Positions 1-5,961 are shown, numbered from the stretch's first letter. The stretch: 8,583 nucleotides of DNA from Ruminococcus sp. (GCA_003488415.1 DNLQ01000138.1:1-8583), one strand, 5' to 3'. Numbers and translations: made by a program. The notes: generated by a model from the letters alone, not told the origin.

Positions 1-794
1 AGACAACACCTGATGTAACAACAGATACAAATCCTAATGTTACAACAGAGCCCATCAACACAGAGATCACTACAAGAGTTGTAACTGAGACAGTTGTACA
101 CTACCACGGTCAGGGTACAGTTGGCTTCTACCTCAACATTGATGAAGCATTCAACAAGGAGCAGATCAAGGATCTGTCATACTCCATAGACGTTTCAAAC
201 CTCTACATTGACCAGTACGGCGACATCGTAGGCGATACAGTTGTTATCCCCGGCGAGAAGGTAAGCATTGCTGATAAGGTTAACTTCGGCGATCAGGTTC
301 CTAACAATGTATACGTTCCCGGTTCACTCAGCTTCGCACATCAGGTAGATGTTTATGCTGCTGAGGACATCATAATCAACGGTCAGGTAATTCCTGCCGG
401 CACAGTTCTCAAGAACAGAAACGGCAGCAACGTATCTGTAACTGCTTACGTTGGCCTGAAGGGCGACGGTAACCTGGATAACATGGCTGACTCTACAGAT
501 GCTTCACTGGTACTTAACTACTACGCTAAGCTCTCAACAGGTGAGAATTCTGAGGTAACTCAGTTCTCAGACAGCATCCTTGTAAACAGCCACGAGGATA
601 CACTTGACCACTTCGCTGCATTCCTTGCAGATGTTGACAACCAGCTTGATCCCGACAACTGGAGCAAGATGAGACCTGCAAGACTGATCGATTCTACAGA
701 CGCTTCCTTCATCCTGAGATACTACTCCAACACCTCTACAGGTGCTGAGGGCGGCAAGGCTCTTTGGGAAGAAGTTCTCGGAATCAACTGGTAA
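1..794 (+). CDS. cttA: CttA-like cellulosomal cellulose-binding protein, C-terminal X-module and dockerin (5' partial)
   Basis: The open frame enters from the left edge (first full codon at 3) and ends at TAA 792-794, giving 263 visible residues. The visible start ATG at 483 lies inside the dockerin and is not the real start. Residues 1 to about 33 are a Thr/Val/Pro-rich linker. Residues about 38-150 form an X-module (GFYLNIDEAF near its start, VNFGD in the middle). The dockerin begins at GLKGDGNLDN. Its first calcium loop (residues 155-166) has Asp/Asn at loop positions 1, 3, 5, 9 and 12. The second repeat (RLIDSTDAS, about 227-235) keeps only the end of the loop. A long insert separates the repeats, as I remember for R. 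flavefaciens CttA. In that family the X-dockerin binds the cohesin of cell-wall ScaE, and the missing N-terminal part binds cellulose. The adjacent scaE-like gene supports the call. Another X-dockerin protein such as a scaffoldin is possible but less likely. Confidence 0.83.
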   Translation, partial: TTPDVTTDTNPNVTTEPINTEITTRVVTETVVHYHGQGTVGFYLNIDEAFNKEQIKDLSYSIDVSNLYIDQYGDIVGDTVVIPGEKVSIADKVNFGDQVPNNVYVPGSLSFAHQVDVYAAEDIIINGQVIPAGTVLKNRNGSNVSVTAYVGLKGDGNLDNMADSTDASLVLNYYAKLSTGENSEVTQFSDSILVNSHEDTLDHFAAFLADVDNQLDPDNWSKMRPARLIDSTDASFILRYYSNTSTGAEGGKALWEEVLGINW

Positions 795-821
795 GTGATA
801 GGATCTAACCAATAGAATGTC

Positions 822-849
822 TGGTCTGCCGTTTCACGGCGGCAGACCA
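822..849 (+). other. Intergenic hairpin without U-tract between cttA and scaE
   Basis: Positions 822-831 and 840-849 form a perfect 10-bp, GC-rich stem around an 8-nt loop. The following bases are A-rich (cataaataaat), so this is not a standard intrinsic terminator. It lies 27 nt after the cttA stop and 46 nt before the scaE start. I infer an mRNA processing or 3'-protecting element, or a partial terminator that tunes scaE relative to cttA. Confidence 0.6.
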
Positions 850-895
850 CATAAATAAATCAAGAAAAAATTTATCTGAAAGGAAAAGAATTAAA

Positions 896-2020
896 ATGAA
901 GACCAATTCTTTAAAGAAGGCACTCTCAGTAATTGCTATGGCAGCAGTTGCTGTTTCAGCAACATCCGTAAGTGTTCTCGCTGCAAGCGAGGCTGACCTC
1001 CAGCCTAACAAGGGATTCACAGCAGATCAGATCGCTGCTTCAGCTGTAAAGCCCAAGACAGATGTAACAAAGGTAGTTCTCCCTAAGACTGCTGCTGGTA
1101 CAAAGCAGAAGGTTGAGATCTCTGTAAACAACGTTGACGGTCAGTGGGCATCTTCAGGTATCCACTTCGCTTACGATTCAAGACTCGCTATCGACAAGAA
1201 TGCAAGAACCGGAGCTATCAACTTTGAGAAAGGCTCTGCTTCTGCAGACCTCGATATGGTTAGCATCAAGGCTGATACAGCTAACTTCACAGGCGACTGG
1301 GCTGGCTTCTTTATCACAACAGCTTGCCAGAACAACTGGGGCGGTAACGGCGTTATCGTTTCTTTCGATGTAACAATTCCTTCTGATGCAAAGCCCGGCG
1401 ACATTTATCCTCTTGATATCGTATTCAAGTCCAAGAGCGATGCTGTTGACCGTTTTGCAAACTCTGCTTCACTCAGCGAGGCAAGCAGACTGATGGAGGG
1501 TTACTTCTTCACACAGGGTATCTACAATCCTGAGTCAAACAACAACTTCGCAGCTCCTGCTGCTGATATTGCTAAGGTAGCTGGTCTTGCTAACATCAAC
1601 GCTGGTTACGATGGATACATCGCTATCGAGGATGATATTCCTGAGACAACAACAGCTCCTGCACCTGCAACAACAACAGCTCATGCACCTGCAACAACAT
1701 CAGCTGTTGCACCTGCAACAACATCAGCTGTTGCACATGCAACAACATCAGCTGTAACACCTGGTTCAGGTACAACACCTGTAGCTCCTGGTACAGGCAC
1801 AACAACAGCTCCTGCTCCTACAGGTACAGGCACAACATCTGCTCCTGCTGGCGGCGGAAAAGCAACAACAGCTAAGCCTGCTGCTACAACTGTAGCTCCT
1901 GCTTCAACTGCTGCTCCTACAAACGCTCCTAAGACAGGCGTTCCTGGTGCTGGCGTTGCTGTAGCTGGTCTTGCTGCTGCAATTGGTACTGCTTTCGTTC
2001 TCAGAAAGAAAGAGGACTAA
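896..2020 (+). CDS. scaE: ScaE-like cell-wall-anchored single-cohesin scaffoldin
   Basis: This 374-residue protein should display one cohesin on the cell surface and hold dockerin partners, here most likely the neighbouring CttA. Residues 1-30 are a signal peptide: basic MKTNSLKK, a hydrophobic Ala/Val core, and likely cleavage near VLA-A. Residues about 57-246 are the cohesin; LMEGYFFTQGI (199-209) and DGYIAIED (239-246) closely resemble the R. flavefaciens ScaE cohesin as I remember it. Residues 251-345 are a Thr/Ala/Pro linker opening with five 8-residue repeats. The tail has APKTG (344-348), a hydrophobic segment (about 350-369) and RKKED, the layout of a sortase signal, although the motif lacks the usual Leu. 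The SD is AAAGGA at 879-884 with ATG at 896. I see no convincing promoter between cttA and scaE, so cotranscription is likely. Codon use is narrow, which suggests high expression. Confidence 0.86.
   Translation: MKTNSLKKALSVIAMAAVAVSATSVSVLAASEADLQPNKGFTADQIAASAVKPKTDVTKVVLPKTAAGTKQKVEISVNNVDGQWASSGIHFAYDSRLAIDKNARTGAINFEKGSASADLDMVSIKADTANFTGDWAGFFITTACQNNWGGNGVIVSFDVTIPSDAKPGDIYPLDIVFKSKSDAVDRFANSASLSEASRLMEGYFFTQGIYNPESNNNFAAPAADIAKVAGLANINAGYDGYIAIEDDIPETTTAPAPATTTAHAPATTSAVAPATTSAVAHATTSAVTPGSGTTPVAPGTGTTTAPAPTGTGTTSAPAGGGKATTAKPAATTVAPASTAAPTNAPKTGVPGAGVAVAGLAAAIGTAFVLRKKED
1646..1765 (+). repeat. Five 24-nt tandem repeats in the scaE linker
   Basis: Five consecutive in-frame 24-nt units encode TTTAPAPA, TTTAHAPA, TTSAVAPA, TTSAVAHA and TTSAVTPG (ScaE residues 251-290). 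The middle copies are nearly identical in DNA, which fits slippage or unequal crossover. They lengthen the spacer between the cohesin and the wall anchor, and Thr-rich linkers of this kind are often glycosylated. Confidence 0.85.
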
Positions 2021-2050
2021 TCAAGTCTGATCGTCTGAAATGATACTTCA

Positions 2051-2077
2051 AAGGCTCTCCTAACGGAGAGCCTTTTT
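2051..2077 (+). terminator. Intrinsic terminator of cttA-scaE
   Basis: A perfect 10-bp stem (2051-2060 with 2065-2074) closes a TAAC loop, and a run of five T (2073-2077) overlaps the base of the stem. It lies 30 nt after the scaE stop and should end the sca transcript. Confidence 0.9.
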
Positions 2078-2087
2078 GCAGCTATAC

Positions 2088-2115
2088 AAAAAAAGGACGC
2101 CACAGGCGTCCTTTT
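2088..2115 (-). terminator. Intrinsic terminator of the ttcA-like gene
   Basis: A perfect 10-bp stem pairs 2091-2100 with 2106-2115 around a 5-nt loop. Read on the minus strand it starts at the base after the ttcA stop codon and ends in seven T (the A-run at 2088-2094). With the plus-strand terminator at 2051-2077 it insulates two convergent units. Confidence 0.88.
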
Positions 2116-2832
2116 CTATTCCTTCCACCCGTCTATTCCGGAACGCATAAGTGCGCCGTATATGCGGTCTTTAAAGCCATGATCCCTGCGCTCCATGTCC
2201 GCAAGGAACTCCTTTGTCCGCTGACGGTTTGTATGTCCGTCGGCAGGACAGACTGACTTCACAATGGGCAGCTCTGCACGTCGTGCAGCCCTTCGCACCT
2301 CCTTCTCTGGGGCCATGACCAGGGGGCGTATCATTATCAAACCCTTGTCCTCAAGCTCGGTGACAGGAGAGTAGCAGCCTATACGTCCTTCATTGAACAG
2401 GTTCATAATGAATGTCTCGGCAGTATCGTCAAGGTTGTGGCCAAGTGCCAGTTTCGTGCAGCCAAGCTCTGCGGCAGCATTCTGTAGCGCCCCTCTGCGG
2501 AGGTGAGCGCACATACTGCATGGATTCTTTTCTCGCCTGATATCGAACACTATCTCACCGATCTGCGTTGGGATGACGTGGTAGGGTATTTCATGGGATG
2601 AACAGAAGTCCGTGACCGCTGAGTAGTCTCCCGGAACTCCGCTGAATCCCGGATCGACGGTTATACCCATGACCTTATAATCTATGCCGATGAAGCGGCT
2701 CAGAAGGTGAAGTCCGTAAAGCAGCACCATACTGTCCTTGCCGCCGGAAACACCCACCCCGATCACGTCACCGTCCCGGATCATATCGTATTTCTGAACT
2801 GTTTTTCTTAGATAACCAAGTATTCTTTGCAT
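2116..2832 (-). CDS. ttcA: TtcA-family tRNA 2-thiocytidine synthetase (PP-loop ATPase)
   Basis: This 238-residue cytoplasmic protein belongs to the TtcA/TilS PP-loop group. TtcA enzymes adenylate C32 of certain tRNAs and replace its oxygen with sulfur using an Fe-S cluster. Visible motifs are the PP-loop SGGKDS (29-34), the cysteine pair CSMC (105-108) followed by HLRRGAL, GHNLDDTAET (131-140), and a third cysteine at 195 (KSVCPADG). These match the three cluster cysteines of TtcA and argue against TilS, which lacks them. The protein is shorter than the E. coli enzyme (about 310 residues), as is common for Gram-positive members, so the exact tRNA target is not certain. ATG at 2832 follows SD GGGAGG (2838-2843) and a well-formed promoter. 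It is a single-gene unit ending at its own terminator. Confidence 0.85.
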   Translation of the reverse strand: MQRILGYLRKTVQKYDMIRDGDVIGVGVSGGKDSMVLLYGLHLLSRFIGIDYKVMGITVDPGFSGVPGDYSAVTDFCSSHEIPYHVIPTQIGEIVFDIRREKNPCSMCAHLRRGALQNAAAELGCTKLALGHNLDDTAETFIMNLFNEGRIGCYSPVTELEDKGLIMIRPLVMAPEKEVRRAARRAELPIVKSVCPADGHTNRQRTKEFLADMERRDHGFKDRIYGALMRSGIDGWKE

Positions 2833-2865
2833 AATAACCTCCCGATCTGTCGAACTGGTAATACT

Positions 2866-2894
2866 ATTCTATCATAAATTAAGGAAATTTTCAA
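2866..2894 (-). promoter_or_regulatory. SigmaA-type promoter for the ttcA-like gene
   Basis: On the minus strand, TTGAAA (2889-2894) and TAGAAT (2866-2871) are separated by 17 nt. The expected start point is near 2858-2860, leaving a leader of about 27 nt with the SD at 2838-2843. Confidence 0.75.
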
Positions 2895-2901
2895 TTATAT
2901 C

Positions 2902-2930
2902 TTGCAAAAGTCAGGGGAATGTATTATAAT
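2902..2930 (+). promoter_or_regulatory. SigmaA-type promoter for the 2995-3561 membrane protein gene
   Basis: TTGCAA (2902-2907) and a consensus TATAAT (2925-2930) are separated by 17 nt. It stands back to back with the ttcA promoter, the two -35 boxes being 7 bp apart. Because the TTG at 2902 is the -35 box itself, translation cannot begin there, which fixes the gene start downstream at 2995. Confidence 0.85.
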
Positions 2931-2994
2931 AGAAATAAGGTTTAAAAAAGACGTTTCCGCACTCCGGAGACAGTCAGGGGAAAGGAATGTGAAT

Positions 2995-3561
2995 ATGACA
3001 CCACAGCTTAAAAATCTTTTGATACTTCTCTGCGGCATCGCAGTTGTACTATTGCTTGTTATTCTGCTATTCGGGGGCAAGAGTCCGGTAATGCGCTTCT
3101 TATCGCTTTTCCTTGAGGAGGATGAGAACGTCAGGGCTACCAGGATGAATGATTACAAGTCCCGCCGTCAGCGCAGGAGTATACCTGCCGGGCAGAACAA
3201 TTCGGCACAGTCTGTACGCAGTGCAGATGGTGACGGCATCGACACTATCGAAGCACAGAAAAGCACCTCAGAGCCTATAGTAGAAATGGCTACACTTATA
3301 CAGAAAAGTGACGACAGACTGAGAGTAATAGAGAATTCAGGAAGAGTTCGCATGATAGATGAGTACTATGAACTGCTTTTTGTCACACGCAAGGGACAGA
3401 AGCTGAAGATACAGTGTTCTCCGGAGGCGTATGAAAAGGTTCCCTTTGATGAACAGGGCTCGCTTACATACAAGAAGAATACCCTCGTAAAGTTCAAGCT
3501 CTATGACGAGACTATCTATAATGATCATACCGAGGAAGAAAAATCAGTAACTGCTTCCTGA
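2995..3561 (+). CDS. Single-pass membrane protein with C-terminal DUF2500-like beta domain
   Basis: The function is unknown. I choose ATG 2995 (188 residues) because it follows SD AAAGGA (2981-2986) and lies downstream of the promoter; the longer reading from TTG 2902 would start inside the -35 box. Residues 7-27 form one strongly hydrophobic membrane segment. Residues 41-95 are charged and polar, with an RRQRR patch near 58-62, and look disordered. Residues about 97-175 look like a small beta-rich domain: YYELLFVTRKGQKLKIQCSPEAY, then DEQGSLTYKKNTLVKFKL. That pattern resembles the soluble part of DUF2500 proteins (a short 'data/voltage-like' strand set after one membrane helix), but I judge this from memory only. 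The gene forms its own unit between the promoter at 2902 and the terminator at 3593. It has no clear functional link to its neighbours. Confidence 0.75.
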   Translation: MTPQLKNLLILLCGIAVVLLLVILLFGGKSPVMRFLSLFLEEDENVRATRMNDYKSRRQRRSIPAGQNNSAQSVRSADGDGIDTIEAQKSTSEPIVEMATLIQKSDDRLRVIENSGRVRMIDEYYELLFVTRKGQKLKIQCSPEAYEKVPFDEQGSLTYKKNTLVKFKLYDETIYNDHTEEEKSVTAS

Positions 3562-3592
3562 TGCAGCGTGAAGTGTCAGAAGGCGATAATTC

Positions 3593-3619
3593 AGGCGGCT
3601 GATGCCGCCTTCTTTTTTT
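3593..3619 (+). terminator. Intrinsic terminator after the 2995-3561 gene, abutting the ung SD
   Basis: A 7-bp GC-rich stem (3593-3599 with 3604-3610) closes a TGAT loop, followed by TC and seven T (3613-3619). The ung Shine-Dalgarno begins at the next base or two, so this hairpin sits in the ung leader if transcription starts upstream of it. Confidence 0.87.
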
Positions 3620-3629
3620 AGGAGGGAAT

Positions 3630-4301
3630 ATGGTAAACTTTGGAAACGACTGGGACGAACTGCTGAAGGACGAATTCACCAAGGAGTATTACCTCAGACT
3701 CAGACAGAAGCTGATAAACGAGTACCGTACACAGCGGATATTTCCAGGGATGTACGATATCTTCAACGCCATGAAGCTGACAGCATACAACGACGTAAAA
3801 TGTGTCATCATAGGTCAGGATCCGTATCACGGAGAGGGGCAGGCTCACGGACTTTCCTTTTCAGTCCGGCGAGGTGTAGCTCCGCCGCCGTCACTGGTGA
3901 ATATCTTCAAGGAGATACGTGACGATGTGGGTATAGATAATACCGGCAAGCATGGTGAGCTTACCAAGTGGGCTGAGCATGGGGTACTGCTGCTGAATTC
4001 GGTACTGACGGTACGTGCAAATCAGGCACGAAGTCACCACGGTCTTGGCTGGGAGGAGTTCACCACCGACGTGATAAAGCTGCTTGATCTCCGTGAGAAG
4101 CCCATGGTGTTCATGCTCTGGGGCGGAGATGCAAAGCAGAAGCAGATGTATATAACCAATCCCAGCCATCTTGTACTGAAGGCAGCGCATCCAAGTCCTC
4201 TTTCAGCCTATAACGGATTCTTCGGATGCCGCCATTTCTCACAGGCAAACAAATTTCTTTCGGCTCATGGTATGGAGCCTGTTGACTGGAGCATTGACTG
4301 A
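3630..4301 (+). CDS. ung: Uracil-DNA glycosylase, family 1
   Basis: This 223-residue enzyme, the usual family length, removes uracil from DNA arising by cytosine deamination or dUTP incorporation and starts base excision repair. Motif 1, GQDPYHG (62-68), holds the catalytic water-activating Asp64. LLNSVLTVR (121-129) has the uracil-reading Asn123. HPSPLS (187-192) has the catalytic His187 and the minor-groove loop. PPPSLVNIFKE (85-95) is the Pro-rich DNA-compressing loop. All key residues are present, so the enzyme should be active. ATG 3630 follows SD AGGAGGG (3620-3626). I see no strong promoter next to it. A TATAAT at 3517-3522 lies inside the previous gene, but its -35 match is poor and its transcript would have to pass the terminator at 3593. 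metF follows 41 nt downstream and may be cotranscribed. Confidence 0.97.
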   Translation: MVNFGNDWDELLKDEFTKEYYLRLRQKLINEYRTQRIFPGMYDIFNAMKLTAYNDVKCVIIGQDPYHGEGQAHGLSFSVRRGVAPPPSLVNIFKEIRDDVGIDNTGKHGELTKWAEHGVLLLNSVLTVRANQARSHHGLGWEEFTTDVIKLLDLREKPMVFMLWGGDAKQKQMYITNPSHLVLKAAHPSPLSAYNGFFGCRHFSQANKFLSAHGMEPVDWSID

Positions 4302-4342
4302 TACAGCATACGACGCAACACTAATCATACTGGAGGAATAAT

Positions 4343-5203
4343 ATGAAGATCAGAGAAATATTTGACCGCAAGACCGTCTTTTCATTTGAGGTCTTTCCGC
4401 CGAAGAAGACAAGTCCCATTGAAACGATATACAGCACCCTTGAGCAGCTCCGTGACCTGCGTCCTGATTTTATCAGCGTGACTTTCGGTGCAGGCGGCAG
4501 CGGAAACAGCGTTTATGCGCTGGACATTGCTTCAAAGCTGCTCTCCGAGGGCATCACGCCTATGCTCCACCTGCCCTGCATCAACTTTACAAAGCAGGAG
4601 ATAGCCGATACTCTCGCCAGAGCGAAGGGATCCGGAGTTGAGAACGTGCTTGCGCTCCGTGGAGATATAAACCCGGATATACCGCCGGTGAAGGAATTTC
4701 TCCACGCCAGCGACCTTATATCCTACATAAAGACTCAGGGAGACTTCGACATTGCCGGAGCCTGCTATCCCGAGGCTCACCCGGACTCCGAGTCCCTTGA
4801 CGAGGACGTTGAGAACCTGAAGCTGAAAGTCGATGCCGGAGCAGATCACCTTATCTCGCAGCTATTCTTCGACAACGCCTTTTTCTATGAGTTTCGTGAC
4901 AAGGCAGCTCAGAAGGGGATCAATGTGCCTATAGAGGCAGGCATCATGCCGGTAGTAAACAAGAATCAGATCGAGCGCATGGTCACCACCTGCGGAGCGA
5001 GTCTCCCCGGAAAGTTCGTGAAGATCATGCAGCGCTATGAGCATAATCCGGAGGCTCTCCGGGACGCAGGTATAGCCTATGCTATCAACCAGATAGTTGA
5101 CCTTGCCGCCAGCGGAGTTGACGGTATACATCTGTATACCATGAATAATCCATACGTTGCAAGGAAGATCTGTGAAGCTGTGACCGGCATACTTGGCGTA
5201 TGA
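4343..5203 (+). CDS. metF: 5,10-methylenetetrahydrofolate reductase
   Basis: MetF reduces 5,10-methylene-THF to 5-methyl-THF with FAD, supplying the methyl group for methionine synthesis. The 286-residue protein is one TIM-barrel domain of normal bacterial length. Visible motifs are FSFEVFPPKK (13-22, with Glu16 matching the catalytic Glu28 of E. coli), SVTFGAGGS (45-53), LALRGD (103-108, with Asp108 matching the FAD-tuning Asp120), CYPEAHP (141-147), LISQLFFD (170-177), EAGIMPV (198-204) and HLYTMN (263-268). ATG 4343 follows a strong SD, GGAGGA (4332-4337). The stop overlaps the start of the next gene by 4 nt (ATGA), so the two are translationally coupled. That neighbour is the methionine synthase reactivation domain, which places MetF in the B12-dependent methionine branch. 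I see no good promoter in the 41-nt gap after ung. Confidence 0.96.
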   Translation: MKIREIFDRKTVFSFEVFPPKKTSPIETIYSTLEQLRDLRPDFISVTFGAGGSGNSVYALDIASKLLSEGITPMLHLPCINFTKQEIADTLARAKGSGVENVLALRGDINPDIPPVKEFLHASDLISYIKTQGDFDIAGACYPEAHPDSESLDEDVENLKLKVDAGADHLISQLFFDNAFFYEFRDKAAQKGINVPIEAGIMPVVNKNQIERMVTTCGASLPGKFVKIMQRYEHNPEALRDAGIAYAINQIVDLAASGVDGIHLYTMNNPYVARKICEAVTGILGV

Positions 5204-5871
5204 AGCTGACAGAAATATCACGGGCAGAGGCTTCCAGGTATATGGGCGTAAGGGGAGAACCTGACGCAGCAGTCACAGCTCTCCTTGACCGTTTTGAGCC
5301 TGTAGTCCGGGAGCGTATGCGTCCGGCGTATGTGTACCGTGAGCTGAGGACGGAGGAGCGTGAGGAGGGAATAGTTCTTCCCGATGTGGGACTTACTCTC
5401 ACCGGTGAGGACGTCCGCCGTCATCTGTCCGGCTGCGGACGTGTGGTGATGCTGGCAGCTACTCTCTCTGCCGAGGCGGATAAGCTGATACGGCAGTCCC
5501 AGGTAGAGGGAATGGCGGAGGCTATGGCTGTGGATGCTCTTTGCAGCGCTGCCATAGAGCAGGTCTGTGACCGGGCGGAGGAGGAGATATTTTCTGCTAT
5601 AGACGCTCCATATCGCACATGGAGGTTCAGTCCCGGCTACGGAGATCTGCCCATAGGATCACAGAGGGACTTCCTGAACGCTCTGAATGCACAGCGCCGG
5701 ATAGGGCTGACAGTTACGGCAAGATGTCTTTTGATACCTTCCAAGTCAGTGACTGCGCTTATAGGTATATCTGATACTGTACCGGAAAACAAAGGGAAGA
5801 AAGGCTGTGCAGGGTGCGATCTGCGTGAAAGCTGTGCCTTTTCAAAGCTGGGCGGCTGCGGGAAAAAATGA
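5200..5871 (+). CDS. Stand-alone methionine synthase (B12-dependent) activation-domain protein
   Basis: This 223-residue protein resembles the C-terminal activation domain of MetH, which binds S-adenosylmethionine and remethylates the cofactor when cob(II)alamin forms. The key match is the SAM-binding segment RFSPGYGDLP (142-151) with the downstream LIPSKSVTALIGIS (178-191), typical of this family. It is a separate polypeptide: no homocysteine, folate or cobalamin-binding domain is visible, so it should act in trans on a MetH core encoded elsewhere. Residues 203-220 form a Cys-rich tail (C203, C206, C212, C220) absent from E. coli MetH; it could bind metal or an Fe-S cluster, which is inference. 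The start ATG at 5200 overlaps the metF stop, giving translational coupling. In Gram-positive anaerobes such free-standing domains commonly accompany MetH proteins lacking the domain. A corrinoid-protein reactivator for another methyltransferase is the main alternative. Confidence 0.85.
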   Translation: MKLTEISRAEASRYMGVRGEPDAAVTALLDRFEPVVRERMRPAYVYRELRTEEREEGIVLPDVGLTLTGEDVRRHLSGCGRVVMLAATLSAEADKLIRQSQVEGMAEAMAVDALCSAAIEQVCDRAEEEIFSAIDAPYRTWRFSPGYGDLPIGSQRDFLNALNAQRRIGLTVTARCLLIPSKSVTALIGISDTVPENKGKKGCAGCDLRESCAFSKLGGCGKK

Positions 5872-5901
5872 AGATTTAAGAATTTGATAAGGACTTTTTT
5901 T

Positions 5902-5942
5902 AAGGGATATGGTATACTATAAAAAGTGATACCATATTCTTT
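5902..5942 (+). promoter_or_regulatory. Inverted repeat overlapping the promoter (operator or read-through terminator)
   Basis: Positions 5907-5915 and 5929-5937 are perfect 9-base inverted repeats around a 13-nt loop. With two G-U pairs, RNA pairing extends to 5902-5915 with 5929-5942, followed by a few more T. The left arm covers the start of the TATACT -10 box. The element could be a repressor operator, or a weak terminator for transcripts coming from metF and the activation-domain gene. The sequence alone does not decide. Confidence 0.5.
5910..5918 (+). promoter_or_regulatory. Extended -10 promoter for the 5962-7320 gene
   Basis: TGG directly precedes TATACT (5913-5918), giving an extended -10 element (TGn-TATAnT). 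I see no good -35 at 16-18 nt; TTGATA at 5884-5889 is 23 nt away, too far. Extended -10 promoters can work without a -35. The expected start near 5925 leaves a leader of about 37 nt before ATG 5962. Confidence 0.55.
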
Positions 5943-5961
5943 TTTATTAAGGAGAAATACT

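Noticed and set aside
483..794. Independent small protein starting at ATG 483
   Set aside because: The ATG lies inside the first dockerin calcium loop, and the frame continues open to the left edge with X-module sequence.
1079..1093. LPKTA sequence near the N-terminus of ScaE, resembling a sortase motif
   Set aside because: It lies in the first strand region of the cohesin, far from the C-terminal hydrophobic anchor, so it cannot work as a sorting signal.
1623..1805. Minus-strand open frame of 60 residues rich in Leu and Gln
   Set aside because: It is the reverse reading of the scaE repeat linker. The repeated composition keeps the frame open, and it has no SD or promoter.
2902..2994. N-terminal extension of the 2995 gene from TTG 2902
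   Set aside because: The TTG is part of the -35 box, and the extension would lie upstream of the transcription start.
4282..4299. Two TTGACT copies as -35 boxes for metF
   Set aside because: They encode the end of Ung, and no acceptable -10 box lies 16-18 nt downstream of either.
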